Source: Melastoma dodecandrum (Eukaryota > Streptophyta > Magnoliopsida > Myrtales > Melastomataceae). From it: a stretch of DNA of 64,000 nucleotides. Of this stretch, positions 1 through 10,311 are shown piece by piece. Every line of letters begins with the position of its first letter. The stretch's first letter is position 1. Made by a program: the position numbers and the translations under genes. The notes below the pieces were generated by a model. That model saw only the letters and a list, made by a program, of their open reading frames with translations, searched no databases and was not told where the DNA came from. The DNA lies in assembly GCA_029817715.1 (NCBI GenBank), contig JARUPY010000154.1, positions 151,501-215,500 of the forward strand, given 5' to 3'.

Positions 1-2497
1 CTTCCGGAGGGTGGCGGTGAGATATTATACAAACCCCTGTCTGCAAGTTGGCCTAGTGTTGCCCCGACCTATTAAGGCCTCCTATTTTGATACGATTTCT
101 CCCAAGTAGGCCATGGCCAGGTTCAGTTCATAATTCTTCACAAAATCATAGAAAACGTGAGCCTACTGAATTTTCCTTTTCCCTCAAAATCGAGAGATTG
201 AGAAGAGTTGAAGTACCACTGTTGCCCACTCAGATGGCTTTACCTCAAAAACCATGCAAGGAAAGGAAGAGGCTACCTCTAAAATATCACCACTAGAATT
301 CCAATGCTTTGTTAGTCTCTTACATTGCCACTCGGAAATATTTATTGAAAATAAAAGAGAAAAATTACAGCTCAGAAAATCTCCTGAAACGATAATGCAG
401 TGGAAACACGATATCCACACTCCCTCGTAGAATCGCATGGTGGTGATCGCGTGCAAATGTGGAAACAATAACGTTGTGGGGAAACAGGTGGACCATTGTG
501 TCAACATGCAGGGGTCTTAATCTTTTGATACAAACCAGGCTACTGAATGTGGCAGCATCCAATAATCATTAGCTGAGGAAAAATTCTAGGAATCTGCCAG
601 GACACAAAATGTGATGCTTTAGCTAATACACCTTCCTCTCCTTCAAGATCAAGGAATCGTTATCGCACTCTGTCCATCTCACGTATGATGTAAGATCGGC
701 ATTGATTCTTCATTCGCTCTCTCTCTATCTCATCTTTTTTTCAAACAAGACTTTCCATTACACCCAAAAATGGTCCTTCCCTTGCAAGTTGTCAAATGGA
801 CTAATCTGACTTCTCTTTCTGTTAGGTAAAAGCCTTATTAAGTTTTTATGTGTGGACTGTGATTTAAATATGAAGGTCATTGTTTAGTTTACCTCCTTAC
901 TTCTTTTTGGGATTACCTTATAACAGTTTTATTACTCAACCCGAAACCGATTTTATCAAAAACTGGCAACTCGAGAGCTGCAAAAGGTAAGGATGATCAT
1001 CGCAACCTCTATTTTCTGGTTGAACTTGCAAAAGATCTCTTGCTTTGAGGTTTCATTAACTTCTTTTTTTTTTTATGACGGCAACGCCTTTTTTTTTGTA
1101 AGTATGAAAGTCGCCTTTCCTATATCAAGTATTGCATTCTTGCCCTTGATATAATTTTGAAGCTTCCTTCAAATTCATCGCAATCAAATAGCTAGATTCT
1201 ACGCCGACAAGAGGCAAAGCCGACAAGAGGCAAAGCCGACAATGCTAGGCTGGTCCAATGTCGGCAAAGAAAGGGCCAACGTTATTACCCAGAGGGAATC
1301 TCGAGGCCTATTGGGTGCTGATCTACGGGAAAATGATAATTCAAAGAGATAAACAAGGATAAAAATTCTGGTTGCATGAATAGGAGCCTCTTGTTGAGTT
1401 TGACAAGGTATTCCTTGTTAGCTTCTCTTTCTCTTAAAATGCCCGGTTGAGATACAAAATTGGTCGAGGCCCAGTTGCAGGCTGGCACAACTTGATATCA
1501 CCATTTAGTGGCCTTTAAGGATTAAGGAGAAAAACAGAAAAGATGAGTCCTTGAACAGAGAACTTTGCAAAGTCCTTGGTTACTGGCTCAACTGTTAAAT
1601 GTAAGCTGACTGCTTAAGGAACACAGAATTAGGAGGATCAAAATCTGAGTTTTCACTAGTTGAAGGGTAGTTCAATTATAGAGAACTTGAAGCACAATCC
1701 TGGCTTTTGCAGCCAATAAGTCAATCTCTGGTCCTCAAAAAAGAAACATAAAACTAAAATCTTCATCTAATCTTACACCATGTATCGAATGGGGCATTTA
1801 CTAATTGCCACAAAACTTCTCCATTTTCTGCTACCAACTGTCGTTGATAAAACTGGAAATATCGACCTTTTGATAAGAAGTGGAGTAGAGGCTTATCCTG
1901 GAGAAGTGGCAGAGTAGACGTCTTGTAACATGAATATGACAGATTTGTATCCTAACTTCTCTCCCTTTCATTCTTTAAAAGATTTCATGTTGAAGGCAAG
2001 CAACTTGCAGCTATGGTATTTTCCAGTCATTCCGTCCTATCAGAATCAAATTGCTCGTTATTTTGACCTCTCTCACCTGGCTCTAGATCCTAAGAGAAAA
2101 GCAAGTCCTCAGACAAAAAAAATCAATGTAATCAGGTATGAACATTGAGAATATCTACATGCTCTGTCCATCAATCCTACATTATCTACTCATGATTTGC
2201 GCAAGATATTTGTTCCAGTGATCTCCCAAATTGATCGATCAACAAGCAGAAGAAATATGAAACCTTAGTAATTTATCTACTCTTCTGATGAATGACCTAT
2301 AGCCAATAAAGATGCAAAGAAATCCTTCAGACACCCTCATAATGGAGTTAATTATCGAAACACATTTGGGCTTAAAGTAAACAGAGCTTTTTCCCGTCCA
2401 ACCCTAGCATGGTAAATGATAGGCTTTCGCAAAAACTAATGTCATGAGTACAAGACTAGAAGGCAACAGGAGGCTGACGGCATGAGTGGCAGCTGGG
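1..2497. other. Intergenic, no gene seen
   Basis: No convincing coding sequence or RNA gene was found. Open frames here are short (at most 107 codons) and unlike any family I know. At about 1202-1245 a 16-bp unit (GCCGACAAGAGGCAAA) is repeated about two and a half times. The right end probably holds the 3' UTR of the mTERF gene, which is read leftwards. Confidence 0.6.
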
Positions 2498-3589
2498 TCA
2501 AAACGGGAAGCCTTTGTGCTTATTCTTCTTTGAAGCCTCGGCCAAACGCCTTACACCCTTACAGTTGTTGTAATATTCCAATAATTCATCGCTAATATTG
2601 TCTGGATGACAGTGGATGAAGCCCTTCAAGAACCTGGGCTCAGTCATCCTGAGAGCCCTGAAAAGGGAAGGCCCTTTGATCTGAGGATGAAGCCCCCTTT
2701 CCTGGATCATTTGCCCAAGGAGGAATCTCGGCCTCAACGACAACTCCAAGTTGCCGTTCAACAGGAAAGGTTGTTCCAATATCACCTTGGCTGGAAGTTT
2801 TAACGTGCCAAGAATGAATGTCATGTTCCTCTGGATTTTGTCAACCGAGAAAGTGAGCATCACTGGGGACTTTCCGAAAAGTCCCAGCACCTCGTCCTCT
2901 GAGAGCCCAAACTTTTCAAGGTTGGCTATCTTCTCCCGGATGGTTCCGAGCCTGGATATCCCCATGATGGCGACAAAATGCTTGTAAACCTTTGAATCAC
3001 GAGCAACGGCAGTTTTGCGGATGATATCCAGCTTCTCAGGCTCGAACGAGGTTCGAGGGATAAGAGTAGGCCGAGATAGGAGCAGAGGCATCAACTGCTC
3101 TTTCGAAAGGCCCAGATCCTCATAGGACTGGATAGCAGGGACGATCTTGCCATGGAAATCATAGGTGAGCAACGACGGGTTCCGAATGATGGCTTTGCGT
3201 AGCATTTCCCTTGAACCAAACAGGGACATGAAAAAATTGATCCGGGACTCCAGATTGTGGTGCAGGCGGTTGCTGAGGAATCGAGGACGGCAGTTGATCA
3301 CCTTGACGAGGTCGGAGCCAGTAATCCCGAGATTGCTGAGCAACCTAAGCTTAGAATGCAGATTATAGGGGTCCGCCTTACGCAGGGAAGGCCGCTTCTG
3401 CAACAGCTTAGAAAGATCATCCTCGCTGCAGCCCCAGCGCCTCAACAGCTCAGTGGAGTCATTAACTAGGAATTCCGTCGAACAGGTTGAGAGCACAGAA
3501 AGCGAACGGCAGGAACACCCAACCGCCCTCAAAGCAAACGCCGGAAAGAGGCGAAAAGAACTGATAGACCAGAGAGCTTCGGACAACAT
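2498..3589 (-). CDS. mTERF-family organellar protein
   Basis: Single-exon gene of 363 residues, the usual intronless form of many plant mTERF proteins. The N-terminal 25-30 residues are rich in Ser, Arg and hydrophobics without acids, as expected of a mitochondrial transit peptide. Thereafter come about six helical repeats of roughly 35 residues, each with the mTERF signature of a basic residue followed by Pro and hydrophobics: LLQKRPSLRK, INCRPRFLSN, IIRNPSLLTY, LLSRPTLIPR, FGKSPVMLTF, LEQPFLLNGN. The family binds organellar nucleic acid and affects transcription termination, splicing or RNA stability; the exact target cannot be read here. The start is the first ATG and gives the transit peptide. 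It diverges from the NFD6-like gene 524 bp away. Confident at family level, not on member. Confidence 0.93.
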   Translation of the reverse strand: MLSEALWSISSFRLFPAFALRAVGCSCRSLSVLSTCSTEFLVNDSTELLRRWGCSEDDLSKLLQKRPSLRKADPYNLHSKLRLLSNLGITGSDLVKVINCRPRFLSNRLHHNLESRINFFMSLFGSREMLRKAIIRNPSLLTYDFHGKIVPAIQSYEDLGLSKEQLMPLLLSRPTLIPRTSFEPEKLDIIRKTAVARDSKVYKHFVAIMGISRLGTIREKIANLEKFGLSEDEVLGLFGKSPVMLTFSVDKIQRNMTFILGTLKLPAKVILEQPFLLNGNLELSLRPRFLLGQMIQERGLHPQIKGPSLFRALRMTEPRFLKGFIHCHPDNISDELLEYYNNCKGVRRLAEASKKNKHKGFPF

Positions 3590-4113
3590 GTGCAGGGATT
3601 AATCAAATTCAGTTGGCGATCATCGCCGAGAAATCTAAAAAAAATCCTCCGAAGCAACGGGCCGAAACCAAAAAAAGAAAAGTCGGGCAATTTCATTCAA
3701 TTATACTTCTTGTTTTTTCTTAAAAAAGGATTTACTTTCCCGCCAAAACATGATTTAATTATTAGTTTGTTTTTTTTTTTTCGGGATTTCCTTTCATGCG
3801 CCAATCTGGCACTCCTTCTGCCCCCTCGTACGTCTTTATTCGGCTTCAGTTCGTTCATTCACACACACTAATAATATTTCAAAAGAAAAAGATATCATGT
3901 CTTCCAAGAGAAAAAAAAAATAATAGAGAATTATTCATTTATAATCTTTCATTCCTAATTACGTACGTTATGGAAGTTTAAAAGGGTTCCCCCGTTCTCA
4001 TTTAATATGGGCCAGATGGGCCATTAGTTAAGGCCCAGTTATGGATTCCTCGTACTTGTTCCCTTCTTCTAGGGTTTAAGCGTGGAGGTAAAAAAACAAA
4101 AACAAGAAAACCA
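3590..4113. promoter_or_regulatory. Shared divergent upstream region
   Basis: This 524-bp stretch separates the start codons of the mTERF gene (-) and the NFD6-like gene (+), so it must hold both promoters and 5' UTRs. It contains long T and A runs (3767-3780, 3908-3920). No clear TATA box was assigned to either side. Both products are predicted to be organellar, which would fit shared control, but that is inference. Confidence 0.5.
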
Positions 4114-5342
4114 ATGGCGTCCGTCTGCAGATCGTTCAAGCTCTTCTCTCGCTTCGCTTCCAAAATCGAGTCGCCGCTGGCATCGTCTCGTCTCCGATCG
4201 GCCACGAGGTCCATCCCCATTGCCCCGAGGTAGATTCTATGTGACGATATTTTCTCCCGCTTTGTGTCGGCCGGGATTCCGTTTCTTACGGTTTTCTTCT
4301 TGTTGTTGTAGGGTTTTGTCTGGGCTGGGAGGAGTGGAGTCTTTGTTGCCGTTGCACAGCGCCATAGCTTCTGCTCGGCTCAATTCCAACATCGCCTTCG
4401 ACTCGTCTTGCTGGAGCTTGCTTTCTCTCGGTGAGTTTGCCGCAGCCACGATTTGGTGTGGTTTTTCATTCTGAGTGTTTTTTTTTTTTTGACAAAGAAG
4501 AGTTTATTCGCCCCTGATGCAGTTAGATTGTCATTCTGGTGCCATTGTTACGGCTTTGTTGCTGCATTTTTCTTCGTAATGACTGAGGGAGTATCTAATT
4601 CTTGTGCTCTGACTCAGTTACCCCTGATGCATAGGGATGGCCGTACCTTTGTGATGACGGGCTTATCAAGGGACAACTAATATGAATTGAGATGCTTCAG
4701 ATTTGATTTCTGCGAAATTTGTCCTTGAGACTCGGTTTTATTAATTGGTTTTCAAACTGTAATGAACTGGGCAATCCAGATTGAACCGGGCAATCCAGAT
4801 AACTCTGTGATTTTGGTTATCAATCACTTCATCCTTTATACAAGCAATGATCATATCATATATGGGCCATTCTGTTTGTCTTAGTTGGTTTTGGTGAATT
4901 CAACGTTTCTGATACACCCAATCACAACGTGGAATAAGATTGCCAGGAGGAATTAGGAATGTTGCTGTTTTTGCTACAGATAGTGTGACATCGTATCTAT
5001 AGTTATGTGTTAGGGAGGAGGTCGGTTCTTCGTTTTCCAGATTGGTCTGTGGCAGTTTATTCTTCTGTTTAGGGTATAGGAAGCTTACTGATGAAGAATC
5101 AATACTTATTTTGATGTGTATCTGTTGTGTCCTTGCCTCGTTGTCCACCCTTATCCCCAAGTATTTGATCATGGAATGAACATGTATTTCTTGTTAGTCT
5201 GCTTTATTTGGGTATCACATGATCTCCTCCACTTGATTTTCGGTTTATGGCTCTGCTCCTTGTGAAAAAACAAGATCAAAATTCAATGCTCCATTGATTA
5301 GATGTTTCTTCATTTTTCCTAGACTGTGCGGTTCCTCGGTGA
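4114..5342 (+). CDS. NFD6: NFD6-like small organellar protein
   Basis: Three coding exons: 4114-4229, 4312-4430 and 5323-5342, giving 84 residues. The protein starts MASVCRSFKLFSRFASK, a Ser/Arg-rich presequence, and carries the conserved core VLSGLGGVESLLPLHSAIA and DSSCWSLLS, ending in CAVPR. This matches my memory of the Arabidopsis NUCLEAR FUSION DEFECTIVE 6 family, mitochondrial proteins whose loss affects karyogamy and which accompany ribosome/translation functions. Both introns are GT-AG. The last coding exon is only 20 nt after an 892-nt intron; reading through intron 2 instead would add about 14 residues before a stop, so alternative C-termini are possible. The frame closes exactly over all junctions. 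Confidence 0.85.
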
Positions 5343-6172
5343 TGGATGAGGGGGTGTCATTCTTATGGGACTTTCATTAATGAGAGCCGAATCTCCACTT
5401 CCTGGCGACAGCTTTCATGTTCTGGCCTGCTCACTTTTGTAGGTGATGACTCTTCGTGAGAGCACGCCATTCGGGGGCAGCCCTCTTTCTATTTCCGGTC
5501 AAAGCAGAGGGCAGTAGTGTTAGAAATTGTCGAGGACTTGAAACCAGTCATGAGTGGAAATTGATGATTTGTATCTGAATGAGTTTGTGTGAGTGGGGAT
5601 GACAGAGGCTTCTTGGTGTGGGTCTTAATTATGGTTGTTGGGTGGATGAATGGTCGGTTTAAGTTTTACTCTTGTGGGGATTAGATCCTAATGGTCTTAA
5701 TCCCCTGTGACCAACGACGTCGGAAGCAGAGAGAATTGTCATCTTCCTGGCTGAAAACGGAGATGGCCCGATTGAAAACGGTCATATTATGCGCGAACCC
5801 GCTTCAGAGCATGAATGTGCCGCCTTCGTGGTTAGAGTTGAGGGTATTCTATGTTCGGGTAAGCAAATGCGAGATCAATGACTCCCATGCCCGAGAGTCT
5901 CACGTTGAGCAATATACTCTTAAATCGGGATAATCTTTTGGAAGTGAATGGCGAGGCCTGAGTTGTCAGTGCATCCAGGAGTTCCTGAGAAAATGGATCC
6001 TCTAAACTGGGGACTCATCAGGGTTGTGCATTATATATATATATATGATGATTTAAACAGATTCCATTCGGGAAGCGAGGTTCGGCTCATATATCGAGCA
6101 CTTCAACCTAGGTTGAAGTGGTCCACACACACGAGCGATGGAGGCCCACTATCGATTTTAGTGGGCTTAATC
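5343..6172. other. Intergenic, no gene seen
   Basis: Probably the 3' UTR of the NFD6-like gene, then unassigned DNA. An open frame of 80 codons at 5691-5933 and one of 77 at 5948-6181 resemble nothing I recognise. A short AT microsatellite lies at about 6030-6048. The right end abuts a retrotransposon primer-binding motif, so part of this may be internal retroelement sequence. Confidence 0.5.
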
Positions 6173-6346
6173 GGGCTCTGATACCATGTTAGAATATCGG
6201 ACCGGTCCATATACCGAGCTCAACATACAAGTTCAGCAGGTTCTTCTCTAAAAATAATTGTCAACTAGACTGAACTATTTTCTCTATTCGACCTGGGATT
6301 AAGTTTACTATATTGCAATACTGCATGAGTCACACTACTCTTAACA
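6173..6346 (-). mobile_element. LTR relic with initiator-Met primer site
   Basis: Positions 6187-6346 (160 bp) begin TGTTAGAATATC and end TCTTAACA, so the ends are the inverted TGTTA/TAACA typical of an LTR. Immediately left, 6173-6186 read on the minus strand give TGGTATCAGAGCCC, the classical primer-binding site for initiator-methionine tRNA. The element was therefore oriented right to left. No second LTR was found to the left, so it is a truncated or TRIM-type remnant. A related sequence lies at 33762. Confidence 0.6.
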
Positions 6347-7017
6347 CCGAATATATATTTGCTCTGGATCGGTAGCTTCTGGCACTTGCGTTGAATGCTC
6401 GTCGGGTTAGCGATTCTGTCCGCATCGATCGATCGCGCTGTGGAGTGACAACGTTAGAGGGAGACTCAACGACCTGTGTGATGATGACACGTGCAAGTAA
6501 CCTAGCATGACTACGAGTTAAGAGATGATGGGAGGAATTATGTATGTAGAAGGGAAGGGGGGGGGGGGGGGCGCAAACACATTTAATTCCTTCATTCATT
6601 CTCCCACGCTCCTCCCTCTGCTGTGTTATCATCTTTTCAAAAAAAAAGAAAAAAGAAAGTAAATGTTGGCTGGCACCAAAGGGAAGTATCCAGTTGTCTC
6701 GTCTCGTCATCTCTTTTGCTAAGAATTTTAATAATGTAGACGTTTCTTATTTATTTTGGGTTTGTCTTCATGTATTGCAAATAAAGGAAAGAAGGAGATA
6801 GGAATTTGCCTGGAAGTGTTACTATCAGACGTTGGCCAAGAAGGAAGCAACTTGAGTCATAAACGACGACAACCCCATCTTTTCCATCCCTAATTCTTTC
6901 TCGGTTCCGTCTTCATCATTCTAACCGTTAAACACTCCTTGTCCCACCCCATCATTCCAAACCCTACTACTTAACTTACTTAAACCAAAACACCGACATT
7001 CTCCTCCTTCACATCTC
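6347..7017. other. Upstream region of the receptor-like kinase
   Basis: No gene seen. It contains a run of 15 G at 6557-6571 and is expected to hold the promoter and 5' UTR of the kinase gene. A C/T-rich leader precedes the ATG at 7018. No clear TATA box was assigned. Confidence 0.45.
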
Positions 7018-9628
7018 ATGGCTTTCTCCTTCTCCCTACTCACCTCCAAAGCTCACTTCCTCGGTCTCCGTCTCTATGTCGTCGTCGTCCTCGCCCTCTT
7101 TGCTCTCTGCCTAACCGTGTCTTTCCTTGCCATCGCGTTATGCATTTGGCTTAGCCGTAGGTCAAGGCTTCTGCCTTCGGAGAACGCTTCCGGTACGATC
7201 CCCTTGGTTTCCAAGGACATCGGTGAGCTCACCAAGGTCGAGCATGACCTCGAGACCTTGATGAAGCGAAGCGACGCTGCCGGGGATGAGGAGGAGGAGG
7301 AGGATGTGAGTCGCGAGGGGAGAGATGCGGGCGCCGCTTCATCAAGCATGAGTAGGAGTGGGGATACTGTTCTGCTGGCCGTGGAGGCCCTTGGGAACAT
7401 GGGATGGGGGAGGTGGTATACGTTGAAGGAGCTGGAGATCATGACGGCCGGGTTCTCGGAGGAGAACGTCATCGGCGAGGGTGGGCATGGGGTAGTTTAC
7501 CGGGGCGTTCTGGATGATGGCTCAGCCGTTGCCGTGAAGGAACTTCTTAATAACAAGTACGCATTTCTGCCTTCGCCATTAAGGAGTCCTGTGCTGCTAC
7601 TAGTTCCCGTATTTATGCTATGCTTGTTAGCTAGGGAGATAGCAAACGACAACTTGGTCGAGATTCGAATTTCCTTCTGTTGACCATGACTGGACATGAT
7701 GTCTTTACATGACATATGATATGTTGCCGGTGCGAAGACTCTGCTTTCGGATCTTCAATCATTTCACATTGTTGCCGATTCGTTTGTTGCGAACGGAGAG
7801 CCATAGCTTAGCTTAGGGAATAGACGTAGGGGAAAAACATACAGTTGCTTTGATATTTAATAGCGGCTCCTCTCTTTTCACCCGTCTCTCTTTGATTGAG
7901 CTTCATAATTCGAGAGATCAGAGGCCTCCTTTTCGTCTTTTGCATAGGGAGGCTTTGCTTTCTCTTCTTTAGATGAGGATCTTAGCTCATGGTAGCAACC
8001 CGTTATTGTCTCCTCTACAAAGGCCGTAGCATGAAAAGTCTATCGATATATTCTGTTTCTAAAGCTCTCTGCTACTTTGTTTTCATGTTTTCCTTTGGCA
8101 TAGGAAATCTGTGATGCCGAGGATTGGTCGGCCATACAGAGGATTTATCTGGCTTTGGTTTATATCGCTTCGTTGGCCTTGTAGGTCTTGTATTGTGTGG
8201 TAATGGATGAAAGACGATGAGTTTCTACGACTTTTATAGATCTATGGAGATGAATAAATGACCAAAGCTATTTTCACAGGGGTCAGGCCGAAAGAGAGTT
8301 TAAGGTGGAAGTAGAGGCCATTGGAAAAGTGAGGCACAAGAATTTAGTCGGTCTACTTGGTTACTGTGCGGAGGGATCTCGAAGGTAATGCAATTCTCTC
8401 TGCATTCAAATTCATTATCAATACAAAGAATTTTTCTTTGTTTGCTTGAGTTATGCCTTATCTAAATGCATGCAGTGTGCTCCGAATTCCTTGCAGGATG
8501 CTTGTGTATGAGTACGTGGATAATGGCAATTTAGAACACTGGTTACACGATGACATTAGATCAACCAGCCCCCTTAGCTGGGAGATTCGAATGAGAATCG
8601 CCATTGGAACGGCAAGAGGGTGAGACATTAGTTCGTTTAATTCATGCAGTCGTCTGTACCTTGGCTTTTGCAGAACTTCTTTAGCAGCGAAGCACTTACT
8701 TCGTCTGTCTCGTGAAAATATTAACAATGGGCAAGAAAACAGAAATTGCTGCTGTTGAATCTGCACCAGCAGCAGTAGCAATTCTTTAGTTCTCATGCGT
8801 ATTGCTTTTCCAGGCTCGCGTACTTACATGAAGGACTCGAACCCAAAGTGGTGCATAGAGATGTGAAATCCAGTAACATCCTCTTGGATAGAAAATGGAA
8901 CCCCAAGTTGTCGGATTTTGGACTTGCAAAGCTCTTAGGATCAGAAGCGACTTATGTAACTACAAGAGTGATGGGCACCTTCGGGTTTGTTTATCCTCCA
9001 ACACCAGATCTTATCGTCACGATATGTAGTTTGTATTCAACATTTCACCATTTGGATACAGCTATGTCTCTCCAGAATATGCCAGTACGGGCATGCTCAA
9101 CGAAGGGAGCGATGTCTACAGTTTTGGAGTTCTTCTCATGGAGCTCATCACTGGAAGGACTCCAGTAGATTATTCTAGACCGACTGGAGAGGTGAGAAAA
9201 AATTGCTGCCGCGATCTGCTCAGCTCCTCAAGTTCGTAAACTAGTTCTTTAAAAAAAAAAATAAAAAATCACTGATGACTATGCTATCTTCAGACGAATA
9301 TAGTTGAATGGTTCAAAGGAATTGTAGCAAATCAGCGTGTGGAAGAGATTTTCGATCCCTTGATGACTGTTCCGCCATCTGCAAGAGCTTTAAAGCGGGT
9401 AGTTTTGGTGTGTTTGCGCTGCGTAGACATGGACGCCTGCAAGCGACCGAACATGGGGCAGATCGTTCACATGCTTGAGGTAGACGATTTCCCCTTCCGT
9501 AGTGTCGTGGGTGTAGGAACAGTTCAATGATGGCGGACAATTGCGTCCTTTAATCACGTTGTAGTCTCTGATGACGTCTTCTTTACGGTCTTCAAAATTC
9601 TGCAGGGACAACAACTGGATCGGGTTAA
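7018..9628 (+). CDS. Membrane-anchored receptor-like Ser/Thr kinase
   Basis: Exons 7018-7556, 8280-8384, 8497-8619, 8814-8984, 9062-9191, 9294-9498 and a last exon from 9606. About 431 residues. There is no ectodomain: a short N-terminus is followed by one membrane span (about residues 18-45), an acidic linker, then a kinase domain: P-loop [11 protein letters not shown], Lys in [26 protein letters not shown], activation segment [12 protein letters not shown]. It is an RD kinase and resembles Arabidopsis At1g01540/At4g01330, including [11 protein letters not shown] before the kinase and MLE-DDFPFR after it. Substrate unknown. The C-terminus is uncertain: the donor at 9499 leaves a phase that ends after seven more residues at 9628, whereas other frames of the last exon read on to about 9720. 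Confidence 0.88.
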
Positions 9629-10311
9629 GGAAATCCCGACATTCCAAGAAGAACCCCGCCGATTACCGAGGACCCACAACCCCTCCAAGCTAGGCAGAGT
9701 TCCTGAGGTGGATAGATGATGATGAGTTGAGGTAATATAAACCTTGGTAATATTTGTCTGATGCAGCTACGACCTTCGCCTTCGTATATATGCCTACAGT
9801 TTTCCGAAGCAACACAATGTGAATGCAGAAGAGCATACGCGGCCGCAGCATTGTTTCATATTGTGTTCCGAGTGTGTATTAGTTAGTATTCCAGCTTGCT
9901 TTGGTTAAGCCTTAAGGCTAGCTGAACTATATCTGTAAATAAACCTTGTTCCAGAACCAGAATGTGTCATCAATACCGAGAGAAACTTGCAAGGTGTTGT
10001 TTATATCCTGGAATGTCTACCAGCAAGCAGTTCCAATAAATTTAGACCAATGTTTAAATTCTTACCATTGCTGTCGTTTGGCTTCTATGTAATAAGTTTG
10101 CCAGCTAAGATCCACAACAGTCACACTCTTTCGGCGCCTTTTTTGAGTCAAAATCAGGAATAAACCAACAACACACAACATTTTCTTCGGCAGGTGTTTA
10201 CTATTTATATAAGAAAGGCGCCGTGTGCATATGTATAACTGAATGTAACAACTGCAATTGCATTTCAGATCTCATCATCTGAAACCATCGATCGTAGCCT
10301 TCCATAAGATG
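9629..10311. other. 3' UTR and CAP upstream region
   Basis: The left part should be the kinase 3' UTR (AATAAA-like signal near 9939). The right part should be the CAP promoter and leader. An in-frame upstream ATG at 10258 would add 17 residues to CAP but does not match the family start. Confidence 0.45.

Noticed and set aside
1202..1245. Short tandem repeat as a possible regulatory array
   Set aside because: Only about two and a half copies; no known motif or gene context.
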